In this document: positions 33,928 through 46,795 of the stretch, piece after piece | Layout of the letters: the number at the start of each line of letters is the position of its first letter | How positions within the stretch are numbered: position 1 is the stretch's first letter | The notes under the pieces: model-generated | What the model was told of the DNA's origin: nothing | What the model saw: only the letters and a program-made list of their open reading frames with translations | The model's database searches: none | Origin: Atkinsonella hypoxylon | Taxonomy: Eukaryota; Ascomycota; Sordariomycetes; Hypocreales; Clavicipitaceae | Length of the DNA stretch: 64,000 bases | Assembly: GCA_000729835.1 (NCBI GenBank) | Contig: JFHB01000029.1 | Coordinates: 124,001 to 188,000, forward strand | Direction: 5' to 3' | Program-made: the position numbers and the translations under genes

Positions 33928-36900
33928 GGTGAGATTTGATCACCCAATAAACGGGTCAGAACAAGCTGCTGCAAAGAAGAGGTCCTGCAAGAGTTGGACG
34001 ACCTTAACAGCTTTTGCCGAAAAATGTATACGGCTGAATAATTACGGGATGTCTATAAGTCTCCTGCTGCGTTCTCCGGAATTATTCAAATATAACGGTA
34101 ACTTGTTCTCAACTCGCAGTCTATCTTGTTGCGTAAGGGTGCCTAAACTGCTGCAGCCGCTTTATACATAATATCCTGCCCGGATGATGCAATAGAGGAA
34201 TCGCATGCTTCTCGGAAATTGCCGTCTTCGACTACAGGTATATGACTCGGCCGTTAGGATTTTCTCTCCGAAATCGTACGACAAATCCTGTCTCAGCGCA
34301 CTCGCTAGTGACCGTCGGCAAGGAACAGTACATCGATTATGGAGCTATATAGCTCATGCTAAATGGCTCTACAAGGACCAACCTTCCTCGCAGAAGTACT
34401 TTGAGCATTGACCAAAAGCGAGAAGTCTAAATTGAGACAGTAAGTCCTTGCTATTAGTCTCTAAACAGACTAGTCGGTCGTGACTTTGTTTCTTGATAGG
34501 TCAGTCCCGCTCTGATTTAACCTGATTTGGACAATGGCCAAATAGCGGTGCGATGCATCGATTCATATGTAAGGAAACGCGAAAGCTTTGAGTGTGGTCA
34601 GTCCTGGAACATGGCGCCACGACGACTAGCCCTCTTAATCCGGCAAGCACCATCGGCGATTAGGAGAAAAGGACAAATTGCGTAACATGGTGCAACACTG
34701 CATGAACGGGGCATGGGTCGGCTGAGCTTCTTATGCGTGCGGACTCCGGACTCCGGAGTACGCGAGTCAGACGGCAACCATTTTTGACCTAGCGGCACCC
34801 GTCCACCCCTGTCTACGATGATGACGCCAGGGCAGCTATAATACAAGATAGCGTTCGATAACACTGAGCTCCAATAACTATTTATGATACGAAATGGGTA
34901 GGATTCAAGACTCAGAATCGTAATTAGTACGTGCCTTAGAGTACGGTGAGATCGACTCTTATCATGATATGCGAGATTACAATAATCTTCTACAAGCCCT
35001 CTAGTAATAATGATTAGCTGATAGGTTGTTAGGTTATCTGATAACCGATCTTCAACTAAAATCTCACATAAACTGTGGTAGCTGAGTATAACAAGTGTCA
35101 CAGAACCTAAGCTCTAATTGCCTCTTTCCCGCCTTTCAAATACGTTTGTAACATCATTGAAGGGTAGCTGCGCATACCATACAACCCTGCATGATTCGAC
35201 AGAAGCATATGACAGGGCACCTGATACGCGAAATTGCTACATAATCCTGCGGGCAATTAGGGATATTAATAGTGGTAAAATTAGGTAATATCATATACGT
35301 GGGAGGGACTTGGTCTGGACTGTTTTGATATAGACAAGCGAGAGTACTATAATATCTTATGATAACCTATAAAATGACGTTTGATTGGGTGAAACTAGTA
35401 TTCGTAAAGGTTGGACAGTATAGGGATATTAATAAACGCGGGGTGGTTAATTTAATGCAACCCTCGCTGCCTACGCGCTGCCCATACCGTTGATGGTTGT
35501 GGGGGTCACAGCCACGTTTCCCAGCCGAACAGCCCACATACCTGTCATCTGACTTAGTGCCCGGGGGCTCGTATGCATTATGCCAGACAAAGAGATCCTC
35601 AAGATTCTAGATGCATATATCCTTAACTTTTGTTCTTAGTATACCGTTCATATTTGACTCTTTAGCATATTGAGCATGGTTGATATGAAAATACAGTAAT
35701 GTCTTCAAAAGTTAGTCTTCTCTGGAACATCTTAGTTCTTTGAAGCTTATCTGATAATGGAGGGAGAAAAGAAACATTTGTTGGAGTTCCATTATTATTG
35801 TCGAAAATAATGGTCTTAGAAATGCTGCTTGCTTTCTTCTCAATTTACAAGACTTTGCGGCGATTTTATTCTCATGACTGGTCGTATCTGGTTACAGAAA
35901 TAACGGTTACATAACTTTATGCTATCTTCCCTACTACCAACTACTCTAATTTCTGTAAACAAGAACCACCTCTTACAATCTTGACATAGGCAACAGAATC
36001 TCCGGTCTCTCACTTTGTTTCCTTCGTCTTGCAAAATCCTCCTCCGTTGCTTGAGCTGGCATACTCTGCTGTTAGTCTGCCTTTAATTTGAGCCATGACG
36101 TTGTTGACTCTGTTGTACGGGAAAGCAGCAGAGGGTCTGTCGATAGGTGACAATCTAGGTTTGTAAAAGTTCCGGTCTCCCCTAGAATACTACCTTATTG
36201 ACTGAGGATTTTATGGGACACGCGGTCAGATATTGTCAATCCTATAAAGCTTTGATCCATAAAGGTTAGCACTGTAAAAACTCTCGGTAAACATCCTCTC
36301 ATTAATTTCTGTAATCGCTTTTTTTCTGAAGCCACCCTTTCTCGTTATAACCGCCATAGTCATTTGTCCGATTCATTTTATCCACTCCCGCTGAAGTACT
36401 GATCCCTTTGTATTCGTTTCCGCAAATCGCCCAAAGTGCATCAGCGTCCAGATTACCGCTTTGACGTTTTTTTCCGGTCTTTGACCGTTGCCGATATCTA
36501 AAAATAGACCTGTCGTTCTTGGACTATATTGTTCTAGACAGGCAAAGCCAGGCAAGCAGAGACTATTTTTCGCGCTCAGATGGTTGACTAATTTCTATAA
36601 GCGCAATTTCGTACTAATGGAAACTCAAGAGAAGGGCGGTTTTTCTTCAAATGCCCCAGAATGTGGGATAGCAGTGTCCCAAGTACTTATATGTACAGTA
36701 TATATACGCACTATATAATGAAGCAGTAAAATGCATTAACACTTAATACAGTATATACCTAGTATATTATAACACTTATGTAAGCACTGTGTAATTAGTA
36801 TATGCTATTCTGCCTTAAAATTTAAACCCTTACGCGAATGGGTTGGACCTGAGATTTACTGAAACCCCTACCCGGCAGACCAAATGTTAATGACGGTTTA

Positions 36901-37189
36901 TTTTCTTCGGAAAACTTGCGAACTTGCGTTTGCGATTGAAGCGCTTTTCTTCCCCCCCTAATCTGGCTTGGCATATGGTTACGCGGCATCGTTATTTCGC
37001 AGCTGAAGCATAATCCATGTATTCTACTATTCGTTTTGAGCTTTCTTCTTGGAATGCTGGCTCGCCTGCTTCTGTAGCAAGTATCTTCTGCCATTAATTT
37101 GTATATTCTCTGCCAGACACCCGCCCTCGACACCACAAATCCTCGCTTGTAAATTTTTATCTGTCACTCATCACGATTGCACGTTCCGC
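33928..37189. other. AT-rich region with repeat remnants
   Basis: Largely A+T-rich between 34840 and 36870, with stop-filled frames. A 167-codon minus frame at 34598-35101 lies in this composition and looks accidental. 36795-36861 matches the end of the MITE at 62409-62748. A minus-strand 60-codon frame at 36373-36555 may be part of a decayed transposase but was not identified. Confidence 0.5.
36795..36861. mobile_element. End of a second MITE copy (same family as 62409-62748)
   Basis: TATGCTATTCTGCCT followed by GGACCTGAGATTTACTG matches the reverse complement of the left end of the complete element at 62409. About 20 bp of the inverted repeat between these blocks is deleted or diverged. 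The opposite end was not found; a CAGTAAAA word at about 36724 may mark it. Confidence 0.55.
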
Positions 37190-38931
37190 TCAAATGATAC
37201 TACTTCCAGAAGCACAGTTGTGTGTCTTATCAACGGCCTCGAGCGTATCGTCCCACGAGTCAAATGTTCGCCGAATGTCCAATCTGCTTCTACTTTTAAT
37301 ACTAGGCTTGTCCCTGGGAGGGACGTCCTCCAGACTCAAAGCAAATGTGGCCGCAGCCCGTGCAGCAGCCTTTGTGTTCACGGTAATAGCGTCCCAATTA
37401 ATATTTTTGGTGGTGTCGCAGGCAAGATGGTAGCATGGATCAGTGGGATCACCCGCGCCGGTGAAAAGACCCGAGGAGGGGATGCCCAGCTTCAAAAAAC
37501 CAACGTAGTCGGATGATGTACCAAAGTTCCTAGAAGAAAGACAGATTGGGCGTTAGGCTAGTTGGGCTTGAATGCCAGTTGAAATAAGGATGGGTCTTCA
37601 ACGAACTTGATACGAGCTCTCTTGTCCTTGCTCTTAAGATAATCTCTCAGAAGGTCGGCTCCAACCCGGTGGGCTTTATTATCGGCATACACGGCGTATT
37701 CTGGCTTAATGGAACCTATCATGTCGTAGTTGAAGTAGAAACGGATCTTGTCGGCCTCGGCTTCAGTGAGATTCGAGGTATAGTAAAGGGATCCGATCAA
37801 GCCGCTCCTAAACGTGACACTGTTAATTTCACTAAGCAACGCAGACTTTAAAAAAAAGAACAGGACCTTCAGAGTCAAGTCGCGGACCGGATGATAAATA
37901 CGTACTCTTCAGCACCCCACCAAGCAAAGCGAACCTTGTTCTTGAAACCCTTGTACTTCTTGAATGAGCCCATTATCTCCAACAACGCGGCTGAGCCGCT
38001 GCCATCGTCATTGACACCTGGACCATCAAGCACGCTGTCCAAGTGAGCGCCAAGCATGACTACATTGCTAGGATCGCCCTCCTTGGTCTCGGAAATGACG
38101 TTCCATGAAGGTCGTGTCTCGAGTATCACATCTACAATCAGCGTGACCTTAACCTTCTTGCCTTTTCTAAGACGTCTGATCCAGGTGTGGCCATCCTCAA
38201 GTGGAACTAGGCCCGCAGGAACCCGCTTGTCGATATTAGCGGCCCGCAGTGTAGCACCACCATATGTCTTTCCGGGTTCGTTGTTGAAGAAGATGACAGC
38301 CGTGGCCCCCTTCTTCTTGGCGAACTTGACCTTGTCTGCGGACGCGCAGTCTCCGCGCCTGATAAGAGCGATCTTACCCTCGACATCAAATTTGTCCCAA
38401 TGGTCCTGAGTACAGCCCGTGCCGCGGGAGTCAGCAGGAATGTAGACGAGCTCGCCTGTAATGCCACCTGGGAGAGGTGTAGCAGGGCTATACCTCAGTG
38501 GAACAACATGGATCTCCTCGCCGGCCGGTCCCTTGACCTGAATCTTGCGCAACTGTTCGAAGATATGGTCGAAGGGCTGAACGAAGGTGTCCATATACTT
38601 GCCGAAACGCTCAACGGCGCGCTCGAGGACAAAGGCCACCGAGGCATTGTAGCCCAGTGTCCCGAATGCGCGATTGCCGCCATTATCGTTTGCGATCTTG
38701 TTCAAATTCCACAAGTCATTGCGTAAACTGAGGCTTCTGTTAGGAGCACGTTGATTGGTGGGACGTGGTGATTGTGGCCGCTTTTATTCCGAAACTGGAG
38801 GCTATCATGATCACGTCTGCCACTTACTTCTCTGTGGTAATGTCTGCTTCCGCCTTATCGGGCGTTAGCCGCTCTGAGGCGGAGGCCGTGGCCACTAAGC
38901 ATGTATGTAGCAGACTCTTGACGAACTTCAT
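37190..38931 (-). CDS. Secreted M28 aminopeptidase with PA domain (aminopeptidase Y/Lap2 type)
   Basis: Zinc exopeptidase that removes N-terminal residues from peptides, probably secreted or vacuolar. Exons: 38931-38828, 38733-37906, 37807-37568 and 37529-37190, about 503 residues. Signal peptide FVKSLLHTCLVATASA. A PA domain spans ~120-230. M28 ligands are GAHLDSV (His265), NDDGSG (Asp277), WWGAEE (Glu310/Glu311), FNYDMIGS (Asp) and CYHLACDT (His), so the active site is complete. The third junction is abnormal: the frame runs into TAG and no GT donor fits, while the acceptor at 37530 before NFGTSSDYVGF is good. A GC donor at 37567 would keep frame but makes a 38-nt intron. The gene may use a non-canonical intron or carry a lesion. 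Confidence 0.88.
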
Positions 38932-41900
38932 AGTCGATGCGGAATGATGTTTTACAAGCGATGAAGTAGTTAAGACTTCAGCATCTTGTTTTTTGGTGAG
39001 ATCAGTCCCGATGCTTACGGCGGGATACTTAAGTACTGTTTTTTTTCTCTCCCTTTTGACCTAGGTTCTTTATCATCATGTAGCATTTAAGTTTGCCGAA
39101 TACAACTCCGTAAGTAAGGAGCAGGTCATTAGACGGCTAATTCTGCGCTTAGCTGAACACGGATGTACCGGCCGAAAGCAGCAGTCCTCCATTTTAACTC
39201 TCTTCTGTGATAATTCTTCAGATATTTATTGTTTAGCTGCCTGACTAAGTTACACTTGCTGAGAAGCTAAATACCAGGACCGTAGTTTAATCAAGCTCCT
39301 GCAGTAAACAGCTTAGCTTCAAGAGGTAGGGTCTCGGACCAGCCATTTCTGGCGCCAAGTGGCGTGCTCACGTCATGGCAGTAGGGCCTTTTGGGTCGTT
39401 TTCCAGATGAGAAAAGTCTAGATAACAACTTTTTTGACAAATCTCGTGCAGATGTACTCATGTTGGGTTATGTTATTGACCCAATTGAGCTAGGTCATTC
39501 TTTGAAATCGATTTTAGTCCTTGTTGAATAAAAATTGAAAAAAACCATATTGTCCGGAAGAGGCGTACTATTCACATGTTCATAGTTGCCTCCACGGGCC
39601 ACGTGGGATTGTTTAGGTTTCCTGTGGGGGTTCTGTATTCCTTCTTTGTCTAACCCGATCAGGAACAATAGCCTTTGTATTGCATATTTCCCCTCCGTGA
39701 TACCCCTCTTTTGAGCTTCAATTTCAGCAAACATACATTAATTTCCTGCCGCCACAGCATGCCTTGGTTAGAGTAGTCAACGGGCATTTTCGGGGGGCGG
39801 GGGGAGGTGGATAAAGCACAGCCCTACGACTTTACGTATTTTTGTAGCCAACAGCACTATTAGCAACCTTGATGTAATGCTACATCTGTTTCAAGTATTT
39901 TTTTGTGTCAATAGGTAGTTCTTACTTACTATAACGTGCAAGCCTAGATCTACTGATAGTCATGCAGTTGTAAGCTCTAATAAGACGGAACAAACTTAAT
40001 TACAGAAATCCTTCATGGCAGTATTAACCTGTCTACAATCAGTAACAAAACTAGTCGCTGTCAGCAGAGTCCAAGTTGAGACGCGATGGTAAGGAGACAA
40101 TAGTTGCCTACAAATATATGCATAACTTGTATGCGTAAGTAACCGTCCTAATGGGTTAAACATGAGGAATAAAGTCACAGCATGGGAAGTGTAAAGCAAA
40201 GAACGTGAATAAAAATCTGCTCTTTGACAACGGCTTGGCCATCTTCATTGGCTCCTACATGCTTTATCTCTTGGCGATGAGCTAGAAACATCTGAGCGTG
40301 GGAGTTATTGTTTACTTCCAAAATGAGCAAGTACTAATGACCCCTGAGCTTGGCAGGAGAGGTAATCTTGGATCGTCCACCCTGGTCATTTCCGGGATGG
40401 CACCAACGGAGTCATGATTCATGAAGGTTTGCGGGGCGGACCGTCATGCAGAGGCGTCAAACCTCAAGAGGTGGCAGACGCGCTTGATTACGCGGTGCAT
40501 CGTGATTGAGTATAACTCTGTAAAGTATTTGGATCCGAACAGCGTCTTTCCCTATTTGCCGAAAACAGCTCCCTCGCTGTCCTGTGTACATGCTCCTGCC
40601 CATCTTATCGCTCACCGCTCTTTTGTTTGGACAGCCGATCACTACGTCGTACAAGATTGGAGTGGCGTCCAAGAGCAGTATCATGATCTCACGATCGGGC
40701 GGGGTTCCAGGCCCGGGAAAATAGAATCTGTCACAAAAATTGGACAAAGTCCACGTAATGGATTATGCAACTCTCATTATTATACCATTTCAATTAGCAT
40801 TGATGTGTAGAGTATGGTGCCGTTCTTTTCTCTACTCACCGCCAGCTCTCTGCTCACAATGTCATCGCACCATACAACACAAAGCAGCGCCTCAGTCGAT
40901 GGCGAAACTAGACGGAATTATGATCACTATACGCGTCTATAAGGCGTATTCAACTCAAACGAGAAACATATCTCCTTTAATCCCCAGAACCTTCCCATGT
41001 CAATCGATATCTCAAGCTTATCTTTCGGCAAGGAATACGGAGTACAGCACCGACAAAAAATCTCGCTCTTGATAAGACGACCACCACCCTAAATCCCGGC
41101 TATGGATCCAAACACAGTCAAGCGAAAGATCCAGGTTCATTATCATGTCGAGTTCAGTGCGAGACTGTTTATCTTGAGATATCTCCTACATCTCACCTAT
41201 CTTGGCAGTTCGAAGGAGGTCCTTGTTGCCAGAAAGGTTATGGTGATTATGTTGTGTAATAAACAAGTCAGCCTCAACGCAGCTTCATAAATGCCTAGTG
41301 AATTACCGCAAAGCCAGAAAGTCGATCCATGTGTTCAACGAATAGCACTTGCTGGCTTTACAGCGCACAATGTCCCGCCTACAAGAGCATACGGTATAAA
41401 ATCGGCGACATGTGCGCTTTAAGCGCCATTTTCACATCAGCCCTTTACTAAAGGACAACCATACAGACCGTGTCAGCCCTGACCACGATGTAACTAGCGG
41501 TGAATTGGAGTCGAAACATACTCATACCTGGATTGCTACAGCCCGTCTCTTGACAAACTATTCTCGAGGCACGCAACTTCAATGGCCCCAGTTTGTTCTT
41601 CCAGTCTTTCTACCTAAACATTTGTTACAGCGACAATCCAGGATTCGTGACAGCGAAGACGACAGAGCAAGGCAATATTCCCGGGCGTCGCTCGACATTT
41701 TCTCCTATGCCCGCATGCAACCGGAACGGAGTTCTTTTCTTCTCGTACTACCGGTTACGGTACTCTTAACCTGATGTAGAAGGCGTACACGTGTTTCAGA
41801 CCAACGTCGTCGTAACTGATCTTCTGTGATTACGTTACTGAGCTCGTAGGTATCACGGCCTGCTAGGCGTGTATCTCGTATGAGCGCCGATTATCGCGGT

Positions 41901-42446
41901 TCGCGGTGAGAGGCTGTTTTAGAAGAGTGTTATGGCCAAGCCAAATAGATAGCCTTTGGCCCTATTTCCCCCATGGGTCCATTTGGAATGCGGCTCCAGA
42001 GTCATGTTTGGTGACCAATAATGAGAGTGTCTGCCATTTTGAGATCGGGCGCATGACTAGTCAATGTAGGAACAGATGTTCTTATAATTCTTTGGCGATC
42101 AGAGAGTAACGGACAGCTTTACTACCTGCTCACTTGGATTGAAGACACAACAGCCAACAGGCTGGCGGAGTAGTGCAGCCGCAGCAGCATTTTCTACGCC
42201 ATGCAGTATTTGAATGATAGTGATAGAAAAGACAATAATGTATTATAATGACAGCAAAATCATCCTCGAGCAGGTTCCTAGTAGCCGGCATAAGTATGTA
42301 TATGAGCTAATGAGCTGTTAAACGTCTCTTCACTACTTACAAGAAACTCCACGGTGATTCTCATCACCTATCGCTCCAAATTCCAAGCTTATAAGCTTAA
42401 CTGTTAATCTCGAATTATACGCCGCTTTCCGATGGACTTTATCGAA
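38932..42446. other. Gene-free region
   Basis: Mixed AT-rich sequence with no recognisable gene. Plus frames of 110-129 codons at 40421-41072 and 41412-41774 have no family features. A G-rich run lies at about 39792-39810. Confidence 0.5.
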
Positions 42447-43238
42447 CTAGGACTTCCCAAAGCTATATCCTGGGCACTTCAGCACTGTGGACTTGCATCC
42501 GTCGCTCGACTGATACCTGTTTGCCGAAACCGTGTCCTCTTTCAACTCAATACGTGCCAGTAATCCGGTTTCTATGGCGGAGGATACGGTCAAGTTTAAG
42601 AGGAACTGAACACCTAGGCCAGGTTGCTCGAACCATGGCGCAATGCACCCTGCCATGACAGAGAGTTCCTTTAGTACCATGTACGCGTGATAGTTGTAAG
42701 AAGCGCTAGATCGCGTCAGTAATTGCTAAGCCATGAATTGTTTTGAATGAGAGAGCATGGATGACCTATTTGGCTCAGATCTCGTCACCAGATTCAACGG
42801 TGGTATTGATCTGGTCCCATATGGCATGCCACCGGGAGCCAAAAACGGGCTAGCTTCGCCTCCGAAACGATCAACAATAGTCCCAGGACAGAGAACAGCA
42901 GCTTGTTTTACAGCCTTCTGGTTCCGATCCAACACGAAGCCATCTTCACTAGGGTATACAAAACGACCGTCCTGCTTGATCCATTTTTTCAGGAAGCTGG
43001 AAGGGCGGAGATTTCCCAGCCGGCAATAAGCTCGAGTCATCCTGTCCATAATCTTGCTGCCATGAAGGTCGACAGGGCCTAAGCGCTGATCGCCACACAC
43101 GAAGCTCTTTGCCAGCGCAGCATCAGCGACGGGGATGACTCCATCGCATTTGTACTCGTGTTTGACGGGAACGGCTGCGCTGTTTCCAGACAAGGTCCAT
43201 AGGCCGAGGCAAAGAGTGAACTGCTTGATGATGAGCAT
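42447..43238 (-). CDS. Secreted TNT-family NAD(+) glycohydrolase
   Basis: Two exons, 43238-42766 and 42705-42447, with a 60-nt intron, give about 243 residues. The Met at 43238 is chosen because a clear signal peptide follows (FTLCLGLWTLSGNSAAV); the open frame extends upstream but that part is low-quality. The C-terminal half matches the TNT fold (Pfam PF14021), known from the Mycobacterium necrotizing toxin and fungal surface NADases: GTIVDRFGGEASPFLAPGG, then TRSIPPLNL, and after the intron YHAYMV, CIAPWFEQPGLGVQF and a final beta-strand. The Arg of DRFG and the Gln of the QPGxGxQ motif, implicated in catalysis in the family, are present. Four or more Cys suggest disulfides. It would hydrolyse NAD to ADP-ribose and nicotinamide outside the cell. 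Confidence 0.82.
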
Positions 43239-44812
43239 GATGGAAGAAAGGGGCCGCGAAGAGATACAGAGCAATTTGGTCTGACGGCTGCGGGTGGAAC
43301 ACTTATATATTACTGACTCTGCCCCTATAACTGATGACAACGCCACGAGGTGTCGTAGCGGAGAATTGGCGCAGGCATGTGCATGCGTTGGGATAGTTGG
43401 GATAGTTGGGACATATTCACTAGTGAAGGACTCCCGAAGACTGACTGGGCGCCAAGTAAACGGATAGAGAGCCTTGCACGACAGGTGAGGTCGGGAAGAG
43501 TATTGGCTAGTGGAAACGGGAGAGCATTTCCGTGTCGTATGGCCAGGCAAGTCCGAGGCGGTCCAGGCCGCTTTTCATGCCATTTTGTGATGCAGCAATG
43601 AACACTTCAACTCCTGAATCATTTTACAAATCTGTTGTACAGAGGCAGTTTCAACCAGTTTAGAGTTCCCATATAGGTTATCCTAAGACATTGCCAGTAC
43701 TTTCGTTAATGGCGTAAAAACAACCCAGACCAAAGTCCCTCTAAGCCACATTCTCATCTCATTTGGCCACTAAAAGTGAAAACTTCATTGCTTGTAGACT
43801 TATGTGATAATTCTGTGTATTATGATGAGTGACGATTGTACACTTTCATGCGTTTCTGCAAAATCTTCCAGGGGTTACATTGTGTTGCGTGAGGCTAGTG
43901 CCGGCATGATGTACGTAGAACGTTTAATTTTGAAGTAACAAAACCAATTTTAAAATTCAGATTAGATTCATTGCCATCCCCCTACTAGACACAGAGCACG
44001 CCCACCAGCCAAGCCAGACTGCCAAGACAACCAGACCCGCCCATCGTCCTTTTTATCCACCCGCGTACCGTGTACCGTCGGTACTCGTACCCCGGCCAGA
44101 CGCCAAGCAAATACAGGCTTAGGACTTGATCGATTCCATGACAGGAATCTCCCCCGGTCAACTAAATAGGTTTCGACAAGCCGGGAGAGCATCCTAAGTC
44201 CATCTAAGTCATGAACTCCGTGCCGCCTCTGCTACAATACATCTTCTCCACGGCCGAATATGTTTGTACGTTACGGAGTATAGTTCTGCTCTTGAAACAT
44301 GCCTCTCGGCTTGTCCTGCCTCCCGATGGAACTGAATCAAATTTTCAAAGGCGGGACAGAAGGGTTTTTGGGCAGTACCAGACCAATAAGCCCTGTTGCT
44401 GTGCAGCCGAGAGCAACTTTGTTAAAGGCATTCACTACTATAGCCAAGAGATACCCCACGGTGTAGTTAATGCCGCCTCTTCCGGCAGCCCGACGGCCGC
44501 TCGCAGTCAGCACCGCACCGAAGCCCGGACAGCGCATAGCTTCGGCTCACCGCCAGCCTTGTGCCTTGTGCCCCGCGGCGGGCCAAGAGGGGCAAAAATT
44601 ACTCAAGAGACTACGGTTGCAGACACTTGTCACTTGTCCACCTTTAGTTGTGAGTCCACTTCTCTTTCTCTTCTTCTGAATTAAATTTCCATTCTTCATA
44701 CAGTGTCCCGCGAATGCACACCTCAGCCTTGTAACACGTTCGACGGATCCTGCTTTCGCCCATCGTTGCCCGTCCTGTTACGCTTCGAAGCATTCACGAT
44801 TACGTCATAAGA
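43239..44812. other. Intergenic region
   Basis: Divergent spacer holding the promoters of the NADase and cystathionine beta-synthase genes. Two GGGATAGTT units near 43389-43406. No gene. Confidence 0.5.
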
Positions 44813-46435
44813 ATGGACGGATTGCCCCACGGCGGGCGAATGCCTGCCACAGTTCTGTCCGCTACCGAGCTCATTGGCAACACGCCGCTCATTCGACTTA
44901 ACAAGATACCGCAGTCGCTAGGAATCGAATGTGAAGTCTACGCGAAGACGGAGTTCTTCAATGCGGGCGGCAGTGTCAAGGACAGAATTGCCCTTCGCAT
45001 GATCGAGGAAGCAGAGAAGAGCGGGAGGATAAAGCCTGGTGATACTCTGATTGAGCCCACCAGCGGCAACACGTAGGTTGACAAATCCACAACGTGCGCA
45101 TCTCGTAATCTCGCCGTGACTGATCTTACGGTTGTCCCTTTCTCTCTCAACAGCGGGATTGGATTAGCCCTTGTCGGCGCAATCAAGGGCTACAAAACCA
45201 TCATCACCATGCCCGAGAAGATGTCCGCCGAGAAAGTGTCCGTCCTGCGAGCCCTCGGCGCTACCATCATTCGTACACCTACCCAGGCGGCTTGGGATGC
45301 CCCCGAGTCCCATATCGGAGTTGCTCGTCGCCTGGAAAAGGAGATTCTCAACGCTCACATTCTCGACCAGTACAGCAATCCCGATAACCCGTTGGCTCAC
45401 GAGCATGGCACGGCCGAAGAGATCTGGGAGCAGACTGGCGGCAAGATCACGGCTGTTGTTGCAGGTGCCGGTACTGGCGGTACCATCACTGGCATTGCCC
45501 GCGGATTAAGGAAGCACAACAACGATATTAAGATCATTGCTGCGGATCCTCATGGCAGCGTCCTGGCTTTGCCCGAGATCCTCAACCAGGAACATTTGAA
45601 TGAATCGTACAAGGTGGAGGGTATCGGCTACGACTTCATTCCCGACGTGTTGAAGCGCGAAGTCGTCGATAAGTGGTACAAGACGGATGATAAGGAGTCC
45701 TTCATCTTGGCAAGGCGCCTGATAGCCGAGGAAGGCCTCCTGGTCGGCGGCAGCTCCGGCTCCGCCATGGCCGCCATGCTCAAGGCCGTCAAGGACTTTG
45801 GCTTCAAAAAGGGCGATGTCGTGGTTGTGATTCTGCCAGATAGCATCCGAAGCTACCTTTCGAAATTCGCCGACGACGACTGGCTGGCTGCCAACGGACT
45901 CCTCGCCGCCAACGGCGTCGAGACCTCCGTCTCCAAGCACTCCGACTCGGCCGACCCTTATGCCGGCGCTACCATCGCTTCTCTTCGCCTCAAGCCTGTT
46001 ACATCCATCGCCGACACGGCCTCATGCGCTGAAGCAATCGAGACCATGCGCGACAAGGGCTTCAACCAGCTCCCCGTCCTATCGGCCTCATCCAAGCTCG
46101 TCGGCCTCGTCACCCTCGGTAACCTTCTCTCGTACATCTCACGCGGCCGCGCTACGCCGCAGAGCCCCGTCAAGGACGTCATGTTTAACTTCAGCCGTCT
46201 CGACGAGATCGTCACGGATCCTCGCCAGAGCGCCGCCGCCGGCCGACCTGCGGCCAAGAAGAGGAAATTTGTCGAGATTACCCTCGACACCCCGCTTTCC
46301 ACACTCAGCAAGTTCTTCGAGTGGAACAGCGCTGCCGTTGTGACGGAGCGCAGTGCTGATAAGAAGTCCTTGTCGAAGCCTATTGCTGTCGTAACCAAGG
46401 TTGATCTGTTGACCTGGATGGTGAACAAGAAGTAA
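44813..46435 (+). CDS. CYS4: Cystathionine beta-synthase
   Basis: PLP enzyme that condenses serine with homocysteine to cystathionine (transsulfuration, cytosol). Exons 44813-45072 and 45154-46435 with an 81-nt intron give 513 residues. N-terminal catalytic domain: ELIGNTPLIRLNK (20-31), PLP lysine Lys56 in GGSVKDR, PTSGNT split by the intron then GIGLALVGA, the GAGTGGTITGI phosphate loop, and VGGSSGSAM. A C-terminal Bateman pair of CBS domains starts near 335 (PVTSIADTASCAEAI, FNQLPVL, VGLVTLGNLLSYI). As in yeast, no N-terminal heme-binding segment is present. The start could also be Met10; the residues before PATVLSA are weakly conserved in the family. Confidence 0.95.
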
Positions 46436-46795
46436 AAAGTAATGCTGCAGTCTTTCTTTTGAACTCACTTGGGAGCTGGGGCTTTTTATTTATTTATTAT
46501 TACTGTTATATTTTGTGGATAGCATGGTGGTGTGGCTGCTTCCGGGCGTTTTTGATATTTCCGATGTGAATGGAAGAGCACGGGATATTTGAATCAGTCA
46601 ACATGGGCGAGCGACTGGGTTGGTAGACTAACATGTACGCAGATGCATTTTATTCATTACCATTCAACGGGCATTTCACGTGTCATGGATGAAAACATAT
46701 AATGTGAAGATCAATGCAATTGACTATGTTGAGAATAATTAAAATGCCAATGATACAAACGTCTGCCGGTTCGTGAGTTTGGCCTCCTCTACGCT
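46436..46795. other. Convergent 3' spacer
   Basis: 360 bp between the CYS4 and SRP102 stop codons. AT-rich, with TATTTATTTATTATTA just after CYS4 that may serve 3'-end formation. Confidence 0.5.

Noticed and set aside
34598..35101. 167-codon minus-strand frame
   Set aside because: Located in AT-rich, probably RIP-mutated DNA; no signal peptide, domain or splice context, and low-complexity hydrophobic content.
42766..43550. Long 274-codon reading of the NADase first exon
   Set aside because: The region before the Met at 43238 is low-complexity and lacks a signal peptide, while a clear one begins at that Met.
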